DNA of 64,000 bases. It comes from Bacteroidota bacterium (lineage in GTDB: Bacteria > Bacteroidota > Bacteroidia > UKL13-3). The notes below the pieces were generated by a model. The model saw only the letters and a program-made list of their open reading frames with translations. It did no database searches and was not told the DNA's origin. Of the stretch, positions 35,179 to 44,372 are shown piece after piece. The translations under genes were made by a program, and so were the position numbers. Position 1 is the stretch's first letter, and each line of letters opens with the position of its first letter. The stretch covers positions 62,001 through 126,000 of the forward strand of contig JAIXWW010000016.1 in NCBI GenBank assembly GCA_027491085.1, written 5' to 3'.

Positions 35179-36714
35179 ATGAGTAATATAAATTCAGTTT
35201 CAATCAAAATACAAACAGGGGTTTACGGACAATTTCGTAATTTAAATAACCGAGTTTGGTTTGCACTTGGAGAGTATGTAGACAATGCTGTTCAAAGTTT
35301 TGAGAATAATAAAGATCGTTTAAGGAAGGTTAATAAAGGTAAATATCAATTTGAAGTAAGAATAAATATTGACTGGGAAAATAATTACATTAAAATATTT
35401 GACAATGCCGCTGGCATAGATTCAAAAAATTTCCATAGAGCTTTTGAGCCAGCTAATATTCCTATAGACAATACCGGTTTACATGAGTTTGGCATGGGTA
35501 TGAAGACTGCTTCTATTTGGCTTGCCGATTTTTGGAGTGTGAGAACAGCAGCAATAGATGAAGAAGAGGAAAGGTTTGTTGAGTTTGATTTGAAAAAGGT
35601 TTTAGAAGAGGAAAAGGAGGTTTTGACAGTTAATAATTCTGTAAAGTCAAAATCAACCCATTTTACCGAACTTGTTTTACAAAACTTATCAAAGAATTCG
35701 CCATCTGTTATGCAAATGGATAAAATAAGAAGACATTTGGGCAGTATTTACAGAAAGTTCATAAGAAAAGGAGAAATGAACCTTTATATAAATGATGAAC
35801 TACTTATTTACGAAGAACCTGAAATATTGAAAGCCCCTTTTTATAACAATCCAAACGGTAAAAGAATAGAATGGAAAAAGGAAATAAATTTTTCGTTAGG
35901 TAAATATAAAGTAAATGGATTCATTGCTATATTAAATACGATGAGCACTAATGAAGTTAATGGTTTATCTCTTTTTAGACGAGGAAGAGTTATAGAAGGT
36001 AGTCATGACGAAAAATATAGGCCAAAAGTAATTTGTGGACAAATGGGTTCACCTAGATACAAGCGTATTTTTGGTGAGTTAGAGTTAGAAGGGTTTGCTG
36101 TGAGTTTTAACAAAGGAAGTTTTCAAGAACAAGAAGATTTGGAAGCATTAATGGAAGCATTACAATCAGAAATTTCATCAAAAGAATTTGATTTATATAC
36201 CCAAGCAGAAAAGTATATTAAAGAGAAAACTCAAAGTGATAATACGAAAGTTGCAAAAAACATAGTTAGTAGTTTAAAAAAAACAACTAAGCAAATCAAC
36301 CTTAAGGAAAAGGTTGAAACCTCACTTAAAGAAATTGATAATAAAAGTATTGCTAGCCAAAACGAAAAATTAATTAGAAAAGCAAAGACATTAGATTCAC
36401 ACGAGGACATAATTGATATTAAGGATGAAAAATATAAATTGAAAGTTGAACTTATAACTGAGCCATCAATAACGGACTTGTACTCTATGCAGATTGAAAA
36501 TGATGAACTATTTGCAAAAAAAATAACGTACAAAATTAATCTTGCTCATCCCTTTTTTATGAGATTCGAACGACTCAAAAATGAAGAAGATTATCAACCA
36601 ATAATATCAATTATAAGGTCTTTGGTTTTAGCCGAAGTTATAGCTCCATCGCAAGGCACAAAAAATGCTGGAAATGTTAGAATAAATTTCAATCATTTTC
36701 TAAGAAATATTTAA
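35179..36714 (+). CDS. MORC/MutL-like GHKL ATPase of a restriction-modification system
   Basis: A 511-aa protein with a Bergerat-fold (HATPase_c_3) ATPase: N-box LGEYVDNAVQSF (Glu32, Asp35, Asn36), G1 IFDNAAGI (74-80) and G2 HEFGMGMKTAS (102-112), followed by a MutL/MORC-like S5 domain containing the RRGRVIEG segment. The C-terminal third is helical and charged. Family knowledge: prokaryotic MORC homologs were predicted to act as ATP-driven clamps within multi-gene restriction systems. It starts 2 nt after the methyltransferase stop and is followed by the Z1 gene, the classical arrangement. Confidence 0.9.
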   Translation: MSNINSVSIKIQTGVYGQFRNLNNRVWFALGEYVDNAVQSFENNKDRLRKVNKGKYQFEVRINIDWENNYIKIFDNAAGIDSKNFHRAFEPANIPIDNTGLHEFGMGMKTASIWLADFWSVRTAAIDEEEERFVEFDLKKVLEEEKEVLTVNNSVKSKSTHFTELVLQNLSKNSPSVMQMDKIRRHLGSIYRKFIRKGEMNLYINDELLIYEEPEILKAPFYNNPNGKRIEWKKEINFSLGKYKVNGFIAILNTMSTNEVNGLSLFRRGRVIEGSHDEKYRPKVICGQMGSPRYKRIFGELELEGFAVSFNKGSFQEQEDLEALMEALQSEISSKEFDLYTQAEKYIKEKTQSDNTKVAKNIVSSLKKTTKQINLKEKVETSLKEIDNKSIASQNEKLIRKAKTLDSHEDIIDIKDEKYKLKVELITEPSITDLYSMQIENDELFAKKITYKINLAHPFFMRFERLKNEEDYQPIISIIRSLVLAEVIAPSQGTKNAGNVRINFNHFLRNI

Positions 36715-36717
36715 GTT

Positions 36718-38889
36718 ATGAGTGAAACAATTAGAATAATTCAACCAACCGATTCAAACTTTCCAATAGTTGAAGGCGCAAGAACTAGAGATTTAATTAA
36801 TCGTTTGACTAAACTAGATTCTGATGAAAGGTATAATCTGATAAATGAAACGACAGAAATTCTTTCGCAATGTGTAAACCCAGTAAACACAATCGGTAGT
36901 ACAACAGGCATTGCTATCGGGTATGTTCAAAGTGGTAAAACAATGTCATTTACTACCTTAACTGCATTAGCTCTTGACAATGGCTTCCGTATTGTAATTT
37001 ATTTTGCAGGAATAAAGGTTAATTTACTAGAGCAAACGACAAAACGTTTAAAAAAAGACCTTCATACAGATGGCGACAATGCAAGATTTTTTAAAGTATA
37101 CCAAAGTCCATCCGTTAATGATAATGTTCATGGTAAAATTCAAAGTGCATTAAGGTTAAATCATAAGCCAGCTATTCTGATAACCGTATTAAAGCATTAC
37201 AAGCACATTGATGAACTTACTAAAATATTCAAAACAGCTGAAGTAAGAGAAGAATTAGGAAACAATGGTGTTTTAATTATTGATGATGAAGCAGACCAAG
37301 CAAGTTTAAATACTTATTCAAGAAAGAACAGCAAAACCGAAGATTGGGAAGATGATGAATTTAGTTCGACATATTCAAGTATTCTTAATTTAAGAGCATC
37401 GCTTTCAAATCATTCATATATTCAATATACAGCAACACCTCAAGGTCCATTATTGATAAACATAATGGATTTGCTTTCACCTAAATTCCATGTTGTATTA
37501 ACCCCTGGAAAGTCATATACTGGTGGAAGGACTTTTTTTGAGGATAACACAGACTTAATATTTACAATACCTGATACAGAAGTATACCATCATAAACATA
37601 ACCAACTTACAGAATGTCCTCAAAGTTTAATAGATGCTTTACAATTGTTTTTAATGGGCGTTGCTATTACTGTAAATATTCAAGGAAAAGAAAATTTCCT
37701 TTCAATGATGATTCATGCTGATAGAGAGCAGGATGCAAGTAAGCAGTTTTATGATTGGGTTAAAAAAGTAATTGGTATTTGGGCGGAAAGGTTAAACCTA
37801 CCTGATACTGACCCAAGTAAAATTGAACTCGTAAATGAATTTAAAGAAAATTATACTGAAGCAGTAAGAAGAATTGTCAATCCCCCAGGTTTTGATTTGG
37901 TTATTCAAGAGGTATTGCAAGCGATACTTGATACAAACATGGAACTAGTAATACAAGGTTCAAGAGAAATTGATTGGAGCAATGCTTCGTCTCATATTTT
38001 GGTTGGTGCTGATATGCTTAATAGGGGCTATACTGTTGAAGGATTGTCAGTTTCATATATGCCTCGATATAGTATCGGCAAATCAAACGCAGACACAATA
38101 CAGCAACGTTGTAGGTTTTTTGGTTACAAATTAAACTATCTTGAGTGTTGTAGAGTTTTTCTTCCAAATGATTCTATTATTGAATATAGAGAATATGTGG
38201 AGCATGAAGAAATCATGCGAACGAACCTTAAAGAAAATACACTTGCTCAACTTGAGCAGTTGTTAGTTTTAAGTAGCACATTGAATCCAACGAGAAACAA
38301 CATTTTATCATCGGAATTGATAAAACAAAAAATGAACGGTTGGAGGCAGTTAAATGCTTTGCAACACATTGAAGAAAACTATTCTTTTGTTTCTAAATTT
38401 CTGAATTCACAATCATTTAAAAATTTTAAAGATTATAGAACAAATGACCGAAATCATAGATACGTAAAACTAGAAATAAGTAAAGTAATCGAATTTTTAA
38501 AGGATTTTAAAATAGCCAATATGCCTGATGCTTTGCGTAAATCATCCACTATTCAGTATTTAAGATACTTAGCAGACAATAAAGGTATAAAAGAAGCATA
38601 TGTGTTTGAAATGAGTTTTGGAGTATCAGAGGGAAGAAATAGAAGTTTGATAGATGACAATGGAAATTTGAAGATTAATAATATTTTTTCAGGTCCAGAC
38701 CCAAAAGGATTTGAAGTATATCCTGGTGATAAGGGAATAAAGTTTGAGAATTCACTATGTATACAAATTCATAAAATTAGAATAAAAGGAGATACACTTT
38801 CTGTTAAATGGGGCGGTCAATTATTATACACTTTAGGTATTTATTATCCAGAAGATTTTGCTCATTCATTTGTTGGTATTAAAAAGTAA
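36718..38889 (+). CDS. Z1-domain ATPase/endonuclease-like subunit
   Basis: A 723-aa protein with a helicase-like ATPase: Walker A IGYVQSGKTMS (67-77), Walker B VLIIDDEADQAS (185-196), a QYTATPQ motif III equivalent, and the Z1 domain in the middle (about residues 370-600, containing ILVGADMLNRGYTVEGLSVSYMPR in pieces and QQRCRFFGY, the arginine-finger helix). In the published predictions Z1 proteins couple ATP hydrolysis to DNA translocation with MORC partners. It follows the MORC gene by 3 nt and is followed by the PD-(D/E)XK gene with 1 nt between. Confidence 0.92.
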   Translation: MSETIRIIQPTDSNFPIVEGARTRDLINRLTKLDSDERYNLINETTEILSQCVNPVNTIGSTTGIAIGYVQSGKTMSFTTLTALALDNGFRIVIYFAGIKVNLLEQTTKRLKKDLHTDGDNARFFKVYQSPSVNDNVHGKIQSALRLNHKPAILITVLKHYKHIDELTKIFKTAEVREELGNNGVLIIDDEADQASLNTYSRKNSKTEDWEDDEFSSTYSSILNLRASLSNHSYIQYTATPQGPLLINIMDLLSPKFHVVLTPGKSYTGGRTFFEDNTDLIFTIPDTEVYHHKHNQLTECPQSLIDALQLFLMGVAITVNIQGKENFLSMMIHADREQDASKQFYDWVKKVIGIWAERLNLPDTDPSKIELVNEFKENYTEAVRRIVNPPGFDLVIQEVLQAILDTNMELVIQGSREIDWSNASSHILVGADMLNRGYTVEGLSVSYMPRYSIGKSNADTIQQRCRFFGYKLNYLECCRVFLPNDSIIEYREYVEHEEIMRTNLKENTLAQLEQLLVLSSTLNPTRNNILSSELIKQKMNGWRQLNALQHIEENYSFVSKFLNSQSFKNFKDYRTNDRNHRYVKLEISKVIEFLKDFKIANMPDALRKSSTIQYLRYLADNKGIKEAYVFEMSFGVSEGRNRSLIDDNGNLKINNIFSGPDPKGFEVYPGDKGIKFENSLCIQIHKIRIKGDTLSVKWGGQLLYTLGIYYPEDFAHSFVGIKK

Positions 38890-38890
38890 A

Positions 38891-39877
38891 ATGAACTCAA
38901 TTTTTAAAATATTCCATGAACTTAAAAAACAAACGTCAGATAATGATGACAGTTTTAAGGTTGGTTCGCTGCCATTTATCAAAAATCATAAGATAGGTAT
39001 TTCTCAAATCGAACAACCGATGTTTTTTATTAAATGTGAAGATTCGGTAAACGTGAAATCAATAGACAGCAATCTTGAATTTATATCAGTTCAATTTAAT
39101 AGAAAGTGCCAACTTAAAGCCAATAAAAATAAAATTGAGGAAGATTTATATTGTATAATTTCGTTAAAAACTGACTCAATTGAATTGCAAGAATATTTTT
39201 TAGAAATAGTTTATCTAATTATAAAAAATCTGACGGACAAACCATTGATAAAAGATTTGAAAATTGAGGTGGATAAACTTATAAACTTGTTTGCCAAATT
39301 TTCAAATCCACCAGTTAAAACTATACAAGGTTTGTGGGCTGAACTTCTCGTAATTGAACAATCAAGTGACCCAGATTACCTGATTCGAGGATGGCATAGT
39401 TCTAAAAATGATAAATTTGATTTTAATGATGGGTTGGATAAATTAGAAGTAAAAAGTACTTCAAAAAGTAGAAGAATTCATAACTTTTCAATTGAACAAC
39501 TTAATCCGAATAAAAATTCAAGTTTGATTATCGCATCTATTTTTGCTGTAGAAACTGGGTTAGGTAAAAATATATTTGGATTGATAGAATTAATTGAAAA
39601 AAGAATAAAAGATAAAGAATTGTATTTTCGTTTAAATGAAATTATTGCTCAAACACTAGGGAAAGATTTTGAGAAATCATTTGATGTATTCTATGATTAC
39701 CAACTTGCTGTTGATTCTATCAAATATTATTACAGTGAAATTGTTCCTACAATTAATTCTAAATGTATTCCCACACAAATAACAAACGTTAGATTTGATT
39801 GTGATTTAACAGACATTCCTCACTTGAAATCTTGTAAGAATAAATCGCTATTACATAGTTCACTTTTCAAAAGGTAA
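38891..39877 (+). CDS. PD-(D/E)XK motif protein (DUF4420-like), putative restriction nuclease
   Basis: A 329-aa protein from ATG 38891, directly after the Z1 stop; a longer in-frame start inside the Z1 gene is unlikely. The nuclease signature is GLWAELLVIE (Glu151), then KFDFND (Asp177) and LEVKST (Glu186, Lys188), the order Glu-Asp-ExK expected of the fold. This family is the usual nuclease partner of MORC/Z1 systems. It would be the main restriction subunit. No DNA-binding domain beyond the N-terminal 140 residues is apparent. Confidence 0.88.
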   Translation: MNSIFKIFHELKKQTSDNDDSFKVGSLPFIKNHKIGISQIEQPMFFIKCEDSVNVKSIDSNLEFISVQFNRKCQLKANKNKIEEDLYCIISLKTDSIELQEYFLEIVYLIIKNLTDKPLIKDLKIEVDKLINLFAKFSNPPVKTIQGLWAELLVIEQSSDPDYLIRGWHSSKNDKFDFNDGLDKLEVKSTSKSRRIHNFSIEQLNPNKNSSLIIASIFAVETGLGKNIFGLIELIEKRIKDKELYFRLNEIIAQTLGKDFEKSFDVFYDYQLAVDSIKYYYSEIVPTINSKCIPTQITNVRFDCDLTDIPHLKSCKNKSLLHSSLFKR

Positions 39878-39885
39878 TTAATGAT

Positions 39886-40617
39886 ATGAGAAAAATATTA
39901 GCAAAAGAATTAAAGATAAAATTCATTGAAACATTAAGTAATTTGGAGAAGTTTAGTTATGAAGAAGGGAATCCATTTCTTATTAAAATAGGCACAAAAC
40001 GTTTCTTTGTATTTTTGAAAAATTTATCACCTGCATATTTCAAAAACTCACCTGATGTTACAAGAGTTCAGTTGCCATACAGCGAACATTTTTCAAAAAT
40101 ATTTAAAGCAGATATTCCTTTTATCATACTAGGATATGATGTTGACAATGACACTATAGTTTGTTGGAATCCAAAAAATGTTAAACAGCGACTGAATGCC
40201 AAGAATAATGTTTCATTATACTCACGTGAATCTTTACAAAAAAAGGTTAAACCTAATGAATTTAAGTCTGGTTACCTTTCAAATGGGGAAAAAATTATTA
40301 TTTTTAAACGAGTTAATTTGACAATTTTTTTTGATAATATTTCAACTCTTTTTAAAGAACAAAAAGTAGAAAATGAAGATATACCTTTAAATATACTAAA
40401 TGAACCTTTGATAGAAAATATTACTGATAAACTAATTGAACTTACTGATAAATCCCTAATCATTGAAATAAAACCGTTACTTAAGAAAAATAAAGTTTTA
40501 GAGGCTGTTGAGGTTTGTATGTTATTTTACAAAGGCAAATACAAAACCATGACATTTAAAGATTGGTTTGATTTGGTAAAATTAAAATATAAAGAAATTT
40601 CAAATGGCAACTCGTAA
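39886..40617 (+). CDS. Small protein resembling methylase-associated domains
   Basis: A 243-aa protein I cannot assign firmly. Residues 25-125 read PFLIKIGTKRFFVFLKNLSP, FIILGYDVDNDTIVCWNP and NVSLYSRESLQ, in that order; this GYD...W(D/N)P...SLYSR pattern is found as an N-terminal module on HNH-type restriction enzymes and has been named as a methylase-associated domain in surveys of defence genes. The C-terminal part is helical. It overlaps the HNH gene by 14 nt, so the two are likely one functional unit split into two polypeptides, with this one possibly reading the DNA. Confidence 0.6.
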   Translation: MRKILAKELKIKFIETLSNLEKFSYEEGNPFLIKIGTKRFFVFLKNLSPAYFKNSPDVTRVQLPYSEHFSKIFKADIPFIILGYDVDNDTIVCWNPKNVKQRLNAKNNVSLYSRESLQKKVKPNEFKSGYLSNGEKIIIFKRVNLTIFFDNISTLFKEQKVENEDIPLNILNEPLIENITDKLIELTDKSLIIEIKPLLKKNKVLEAVEVCMLFYKGKYKTMTFKDWFDLVKLKYKEISNGNS

Positions 40618-41386
40618 CCTCTGGACACGTGAAGAATTGATACTGGCTTTCAATTTATATTTGAAATTGCCATTTGGTAAGATGCATTCTCGCACGCCTG
40701 AAATTGTAGCTTTAGCTAACTTAATTGGTAGAACAGCCAATTCTATAGCAATTAGGCTTACCAATTTTGCTGCTTGTGACCCATTTCATCAAAACCGTGG
40801 TGTAAAAGGTATGGATGGAGGTAAAAAACAATGCCAACCTATATGGGATGAATTTGCTAATAACCGAGAAACACTCATATTTGAAAGTGAACGCATACTG
40901 GCTGAAAAAGAAAATCAAACCATAGATGATAAATTTATTTCCATACTAGATGACATAAAAGACTTAAAAGGTGAAGTAAGGTTAAGGGAAGTAAAAACAC
41001 GTGTTAATCAAAATTTTTTCAGGCAGTTAGTTTTAGCAAATTATAGTTCTAAATGTGCCCTAACAGGTATTGATATTCCTGAACTTTTATTTGCTAGTCA
41101 TATTATACCTTGGTCAAAAAATGAACAAGAAAGATTGAATCCTGAAAATGGTATTTGTCTTTCTGCTTTATACGATAAAGCTTTTGATAAAGGCTTGATT
41201 GGAATAAATGAAAAGCATGAGGTTATTATTTCTAAAGATTTGAAACAAAACCAAAATAAGGAATTTTATAAAACTTATTTTTCATGTTTTGAAAATACTA
41301 AAATTAAATTACCAGAAAGATTCTTACCTAATAAAACCTTCTTACAATATCATTTAGATGAAATTTTTTCTTTAAGAAATAAGTAA
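40604..41386 (+). CDS. HNH endonuclease
   Basis: A 260-aa protein. Residues 1-60 (NLWTREELILAFNLYLKLPF, then GRTANSIAIRLTNFAACDP) form a SANT-like helical module common on HNH restriction nucleases. The HNH domain covers residues 148-200: CALTGID, FASHIIPW (His166), RLNPENGICLS (Asn182) and YDKAFDKGLI with the final metal-ligating His replaced in position by the Asp-Lys-Ala-Phe-Asp variant usual in the HNH_2 family. It is the last gene of the operon and a second nuclease beside PD-(D/E)XK. Confidence 0.9.
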   Translation: MATRNLWTREELILAFNLYLKLPFGKMHSRTPEIVALANLIGRTANSIAIRLTNFAACDPFHQNRGVKGMDGGKKQCQPIWDEFANNRETLIFESERILAEKENQTIDDKFISILDDIKDLKGEVRLREVKTRVNQNFFRQLVLANYSSKCALTGIDIPELLFASHIIPWSKNEQERLNPENGICLSALYDKAFDKGLIGINEKHEVIISKDLKQNQNKEFYKTYFSCFENTKIKLPERFLPNKTFLQYHLDEIFSLRNK

Positions 41387-41462
41387 AAACTCTCACTTTC
41401 AATTCTCAATCACTTTAAAAATATAGTTTAACCACGCCTAAAAAAACTTGTCCTAGTTCAAT

Positions 41463-41491
41463 GTTTGGTTTATAAAATGGTTGCACCTTTG
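41463..41491 (+). promoter_or_regulatory. Weak promoter candidate of the pirin gene
   Basis: TTTG (41463-41466), a 17-nt spacer and CACCTTTG (41484-41491), one mismatch from TAnnTTTG. It lies about 100 nt before the pirin start, so a 5' leader would be present. Confidence 0.35.
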
Positions 41492-41591
41492 TACGGTAAA
41501 ATAACTGCTACTTATTAAGTAAGAAAAAAGATTAACTTACCAAAAAATAGGGCAGTGGTTATAAATTAATTACCACCTAAAATTTACCACA

Positions 41592-42314
41592 ATGGAAAAT
41601 ATAATATTGCATAAAGCCGATACCAGAGGCAATGCCGACCACGGATGGCTAAAAAGTAAACATACTTTTAGTTTTGCTAATTACTATAACCCCGATAGAA
41701 TGCACTTTGGTGTGTTAAGGGTTTTAAACGATGACAGTGTAGAGGGTGGAATGGGTTTTGGAACGCACCCCCACGATAATATGGAAATTATTAGTATTCC
41801 ACTAGAGGGCGATTTACAGCACAAAGACAGCATGAACAATGTGGCTGTAATAAAAAGTGGCGATATACAAGTAATGAGTGCCGGAACTGGCATTTACCAC
41901 AGTGAGTACAATAAGAACCATGATAAATTGGTTAAGTTTTTACAAATTTGGGTGTTTCCAAACAAAAAAAATGTAACCCCACGTTACGACCAAATTACCT
42001 TGAACTTAGCCGATAGGCACAATAATTTACAACAAATACTCTCGCCTAATCAAGACGATGCAGGTGTTTGGATTCACCAAGATGCTTGGTTTAGTTTAGG
42101 GAAATTCGACAAAGATTTTTCGGTACAATACCAAACCAAACGCAAAGAAAATGGGGTGTATATTTTTGTGTTGAAAGGTGATTTAACCATTAATAATATA
42201 ACTGTAAATACCAGAGATGGAATTGGAATAACCAATACTGAAAATATTGATATCAAAGCTTTAACACAAGATGCTGAAATATTGGTAATGGATGTTCCAA
42301 TGACAGTAGCTTAG
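41592..42314 (+). CDS. Pirin family protein
   Basis: A 240-aa double-cupin protein of the pirin family. The N-terminal cupin shows the start HKADTRGNADHGWLKSKHTF, FGTHPHDNMEIISIPLEG with the iron-binding histidines, and the GTGIYHSEYN block. Relatives act as quercetinase-like dioxygenases or as redox-sensitive regulators. Nothing in the context favours either. It is the first gene after the defence operon. Confidence 0.9.
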   Translation: MENIILHKADTRGNADHGWLKSKHTFSFANYYNPDRMHFGVLRVLNDDSVEGGMGFGTHPHDNMEIISIPLEGDLQHKDSMNNVAVIKSGDIQVMSAGTGIYHSEYNKNHDKLVKFLQIWVFPNKKNVTPRYDQITLNLADRHNNLQQILSPNQDDAGVWIHQDAWFSLGKFDKDFSVQYQTKRKENGVYIFVLKGDLTINNITVNTRDGIGITNTENIDIKALTQDAEILVMDVPMTVA

Positions 42315-42547
42315 ATTTTAGTGGATAGACCATAGTCGATAGTCAATAGGCAATGAGCAATTGACAATAAGCAATAAGCCTTGATTAATATGCAATACAA
42401 CAATTCATCAGTTAAACAATTAACCAATTAAACAGCTCAACAATCAAACAATTCATCAGTTAACCAATTCATCAGTTAACCAATTAAACAGTTAACCACC
42501 CAACAATCTAACAATCCAACAATTTAACAATCCAACAATAAAAAATT
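42315..42547. repeat. Spacer of degenerate AACAATTCATCAGTTAACC repeats
   Basis: Between pirin and YceI. First GATAGTCAATAGGCAATGAG and CAATTGACAATAAGCAATAAG words, then more than ten imperfect copies of CCAATTAAACAGTTAA / AACAATCCAACAATTT. These are the reverse-complement sense of the TTGTTGAATTG family elsewhere in the window. No gene. Confidence 0.75.
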
Positions 42548-43081
42548 ATGACAACAACAAAATGGGCATTAGACCCAACACATTCAGAAATTGGCTTTAA
42601 AGTAAAACACATGATGTTTACTAACGTTTCAGGAAACTTTACTAGTTTTAATGTTACAGCCGAAACCAGTGGTGATGATTTTGCAGGTGCAAAAATCGAA
42701 TTTACTGCCGACACCGCATCGGTTAACACTAACAACGAACAAAGAGATGGTCACTTAAAAAGTGGTGATTTTTTTGATGCAGAAACGTTCCCAAAAATTT
42801 CGTTTTCTGCAACAAGCTACACGCAAGTTAGTGGCAGCGATTACGAATTAGTAGGAAATTTAACCATTAAAGATGTAACTAAATCGGTAACTTTAAATGT
42901 AGAAAACGGTGGTTTAATGAAAGATCCTTGGGGTAATTTAAAAGCTGGTTTTACTATTACTGGTAAAATTAACAGAAACGACTTTGGCTTAGTTTGGAAT
43001 GCTGCATTAGAAACAGGTGGAGTTTTAGTAAGCGAAGAAGTTAAAATTAATTGCGAAATTCAATTAGTTAAACAAGCATAA
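42548..43081 (+). CDS. YceI family protein
   Basis: A 177-aa lipocalin-like beta-barrel. Typical blocks: KWALDPTHSEIGFKVKHMMF at the N-terminus, HLKSGDFFDAETFPKISF, the NLTIKDVTKSVTL strand and a C-terminal VKINCEIQLVK. The family binds polyisoprenoids or similar hydrophobic molecules. There is no signal peptide, so this copy is cytoplasmic. Its stop overlaps the start of the nitroreductase gene by 1 nt, suggesting a shared transcript. Confidence 0.92.
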   Translation: MTTTKWALDPTHSEIGFKVKHMMFTNVSGNFTSFNVTAETSGDDFAGAKIEFTADTASVNTNNEQRDGHLKSGDFFDAETFPKISFSATSYTQVSGSDYELVGNLTIKDVTKSVTLNVENGGLMKDPWGNLKAGFTITGKINRNDFGLVWNAALETGGVLVSEEVKINCEIQLVKQA

Positions 43082-43653
43082 TGAGTGTGTCAAATTCAGA
43101 AACAGCCATTATTAGCGCTATCAAAAATAGATGGAGTGGGCGCAGTTTTTCGGAACAAGCCATTGCTAAAAATGATTTATTAACCATTATAGAGGCAGGT
43201 ACTTGGGCTTTTAGTGCCATGAACGAACAGCCTTGGCAAGTTATTGCAGCGCATAAAGGAACCGAAACTTATAATAAAATTTTGTCGACCTTAATGCCTG
43301 GCAATACACCTTGGGCGCAGCATGCAGCAGCATTTATTTTAAGCATAACACGTACTACTTTAAGTAACGATTTTGTAACTGCTAACAGCTCTGCTGAGCA
43401 CGACTTAGGAGCATTTAATGCTACTATGGCTATTCAAGCAAGCGCTATGGGCATAATAACTCATCCAATGGGTGGTTTTGATAGAGCTAAGGCAAAAGAA
43501 ATTTTTAACTTAACCGATACGCAAAAGCCAATGGCTGTAATAGCTTTGGGGTATTTGGATAGTGCAGAAAAACTACCTGAACCCTATAAAACCAGAGAGC
43601 TTTCGCCAAGAGTAAGGAAACCAATAAATGAAATAATTTTAGGTCATGAATAA
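43081..43653 (+). CDS. Nitroreductase family protein
   Basis: A 190-aa FMN-dependent NAD(P)H oxidoreductase. Family signs: the Arg-Ser-x-Arg-like RWSGRSFSEQAI start, WAFSAMNEQPWQVIAA, the DLGAFNATMAIQASAMGI helix and HPMGGFDRAKAKEIF. The true substrate of such small nitroreductases is often a quinone or flavin. It overlaps YceI (1 nt) and the next gene (8 nt), making a three-gene unit. Confidence 0.92.
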   Translation: MSVSNSETAIISAIKNRWSGRSFSEQAIAKNDLLTIIEAGTWAFSAMNEQPWQVIAAHKGTETYNKILSTLMPGNTPWAQHAAAFILSITRTTLSNDFVTANSSAEHDLGAFNATMAIQASAMGIITHPMGGFDRAKAKEIFNLTDTQKPMAVIALGYLDSAEKLPEPYKTRELSPRVRKPINEIILGHE

Positions 43654-43951
43654 ATTAAATATTTTGGTAATTGGCAGACACCCACAAATAACCAAAACCT
43701 TGTTTACATTGGTAAATAAAATGGAGAATTGTGTTGGGTTTTCGGCTTTAACCGATGAAGATGCCATTAAAATATTTAATGAAAATAACATTGACTTGGT
43801 ATTATTAAGCAGTGGCATACCCGAAGAAAGTGAACAACTAATTAGGAGTATCTTCACTGATAAAAACCCTAACATTAAGATAATTCAACATTATGGCGGT
43901 GGTAGTGGTTTGCTTAGTAATGAAATTATGGAGGCTATGTATATAAAATAG
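43646..43951 (+). CDS. Degenerate response-regulator-like receiver domain
   Basis: A 101-aa protein with the receiver-domain pattern LNILVIGRHPQITKTLFTLV, then DAIKIFNENNIDLVLLSSGI, where the phosphoacceptor Asp of DLVLLD is replaced by Ser, and the acidic pair of the N-terminal strand is missing. It should not be phosphorylated and may be a pseudoreceiver. It is shorter than a full receiver (about 115-120 aa) and has no output domain. It overlaps the nitroreductase stop by 8 nt. Confidence 0.65.
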   Translation: MNKLNILVIGRHPQITKTLFTLVNKMENCVGFSALTDEDAIKIFNENNIDLVLLSSGIPEESEQLIRSIFTDKNPNIKIIQHYGGGSGLLSNEIMEAMYIK

Positions 43952-43991
43952 GGGAGTTTCATCCTGTTTAATTATTGCGCTTTCAGCAAAT

Positions 43992-44027
43992 AAAAAGGCT
44001 ATCCATTTAATTTGGTAGCCTTTTTTT
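43992..44027 (+). terminator. Intrinsic terminator of the YceI-nitroreductase unit
   Basis: AAAAAGGCTA / TAGCCTTTTT stem with a 14-nt partly pairing loop and seven T at the end. Confidence 0.8.
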
Positions 44028-44372
44028 ATTGTCACATTGAGCCGATACCGATATCTATCTATAGAAATGTTTTGAAAAAGGAAAAATTTTTCAAAAAGTT
44101 AATATAAAATGACGTTGGGTCATACAGTAGGAATCTCTTTTAAATGGCAATTAAGTTAGCTAATGGATAATGATTTTTATAATTTCTTTCTGCCTAACTT
44201 ACAGTTTTGTAAAGGTGTCGTAATGGTTAGCAATTAAAAGAGAACATTTAACAAGTGTATTTTTGAATTAAATGAATTTGACGCCACATAGTAATTTTTT
44301 AAGATAAAATTGTGTTAATGTTTTTTATTCCTAAATTTTTCATATTATTGTTTTAGTAAAAAATAATAAAAA
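44028..44372. other. Intergenic region with repeat-like fragments
   Basis: No gene. GAGCCGATACCGATATCTATCTAT (in two pieces, 44040-44062) and CATACAGTAGGAATCTC (about 44120-44136) look like decayed dispersed repeats. The rest is AT-rich, with no clear promoter for the following lipoprotein gene. Confidence 0.4.
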
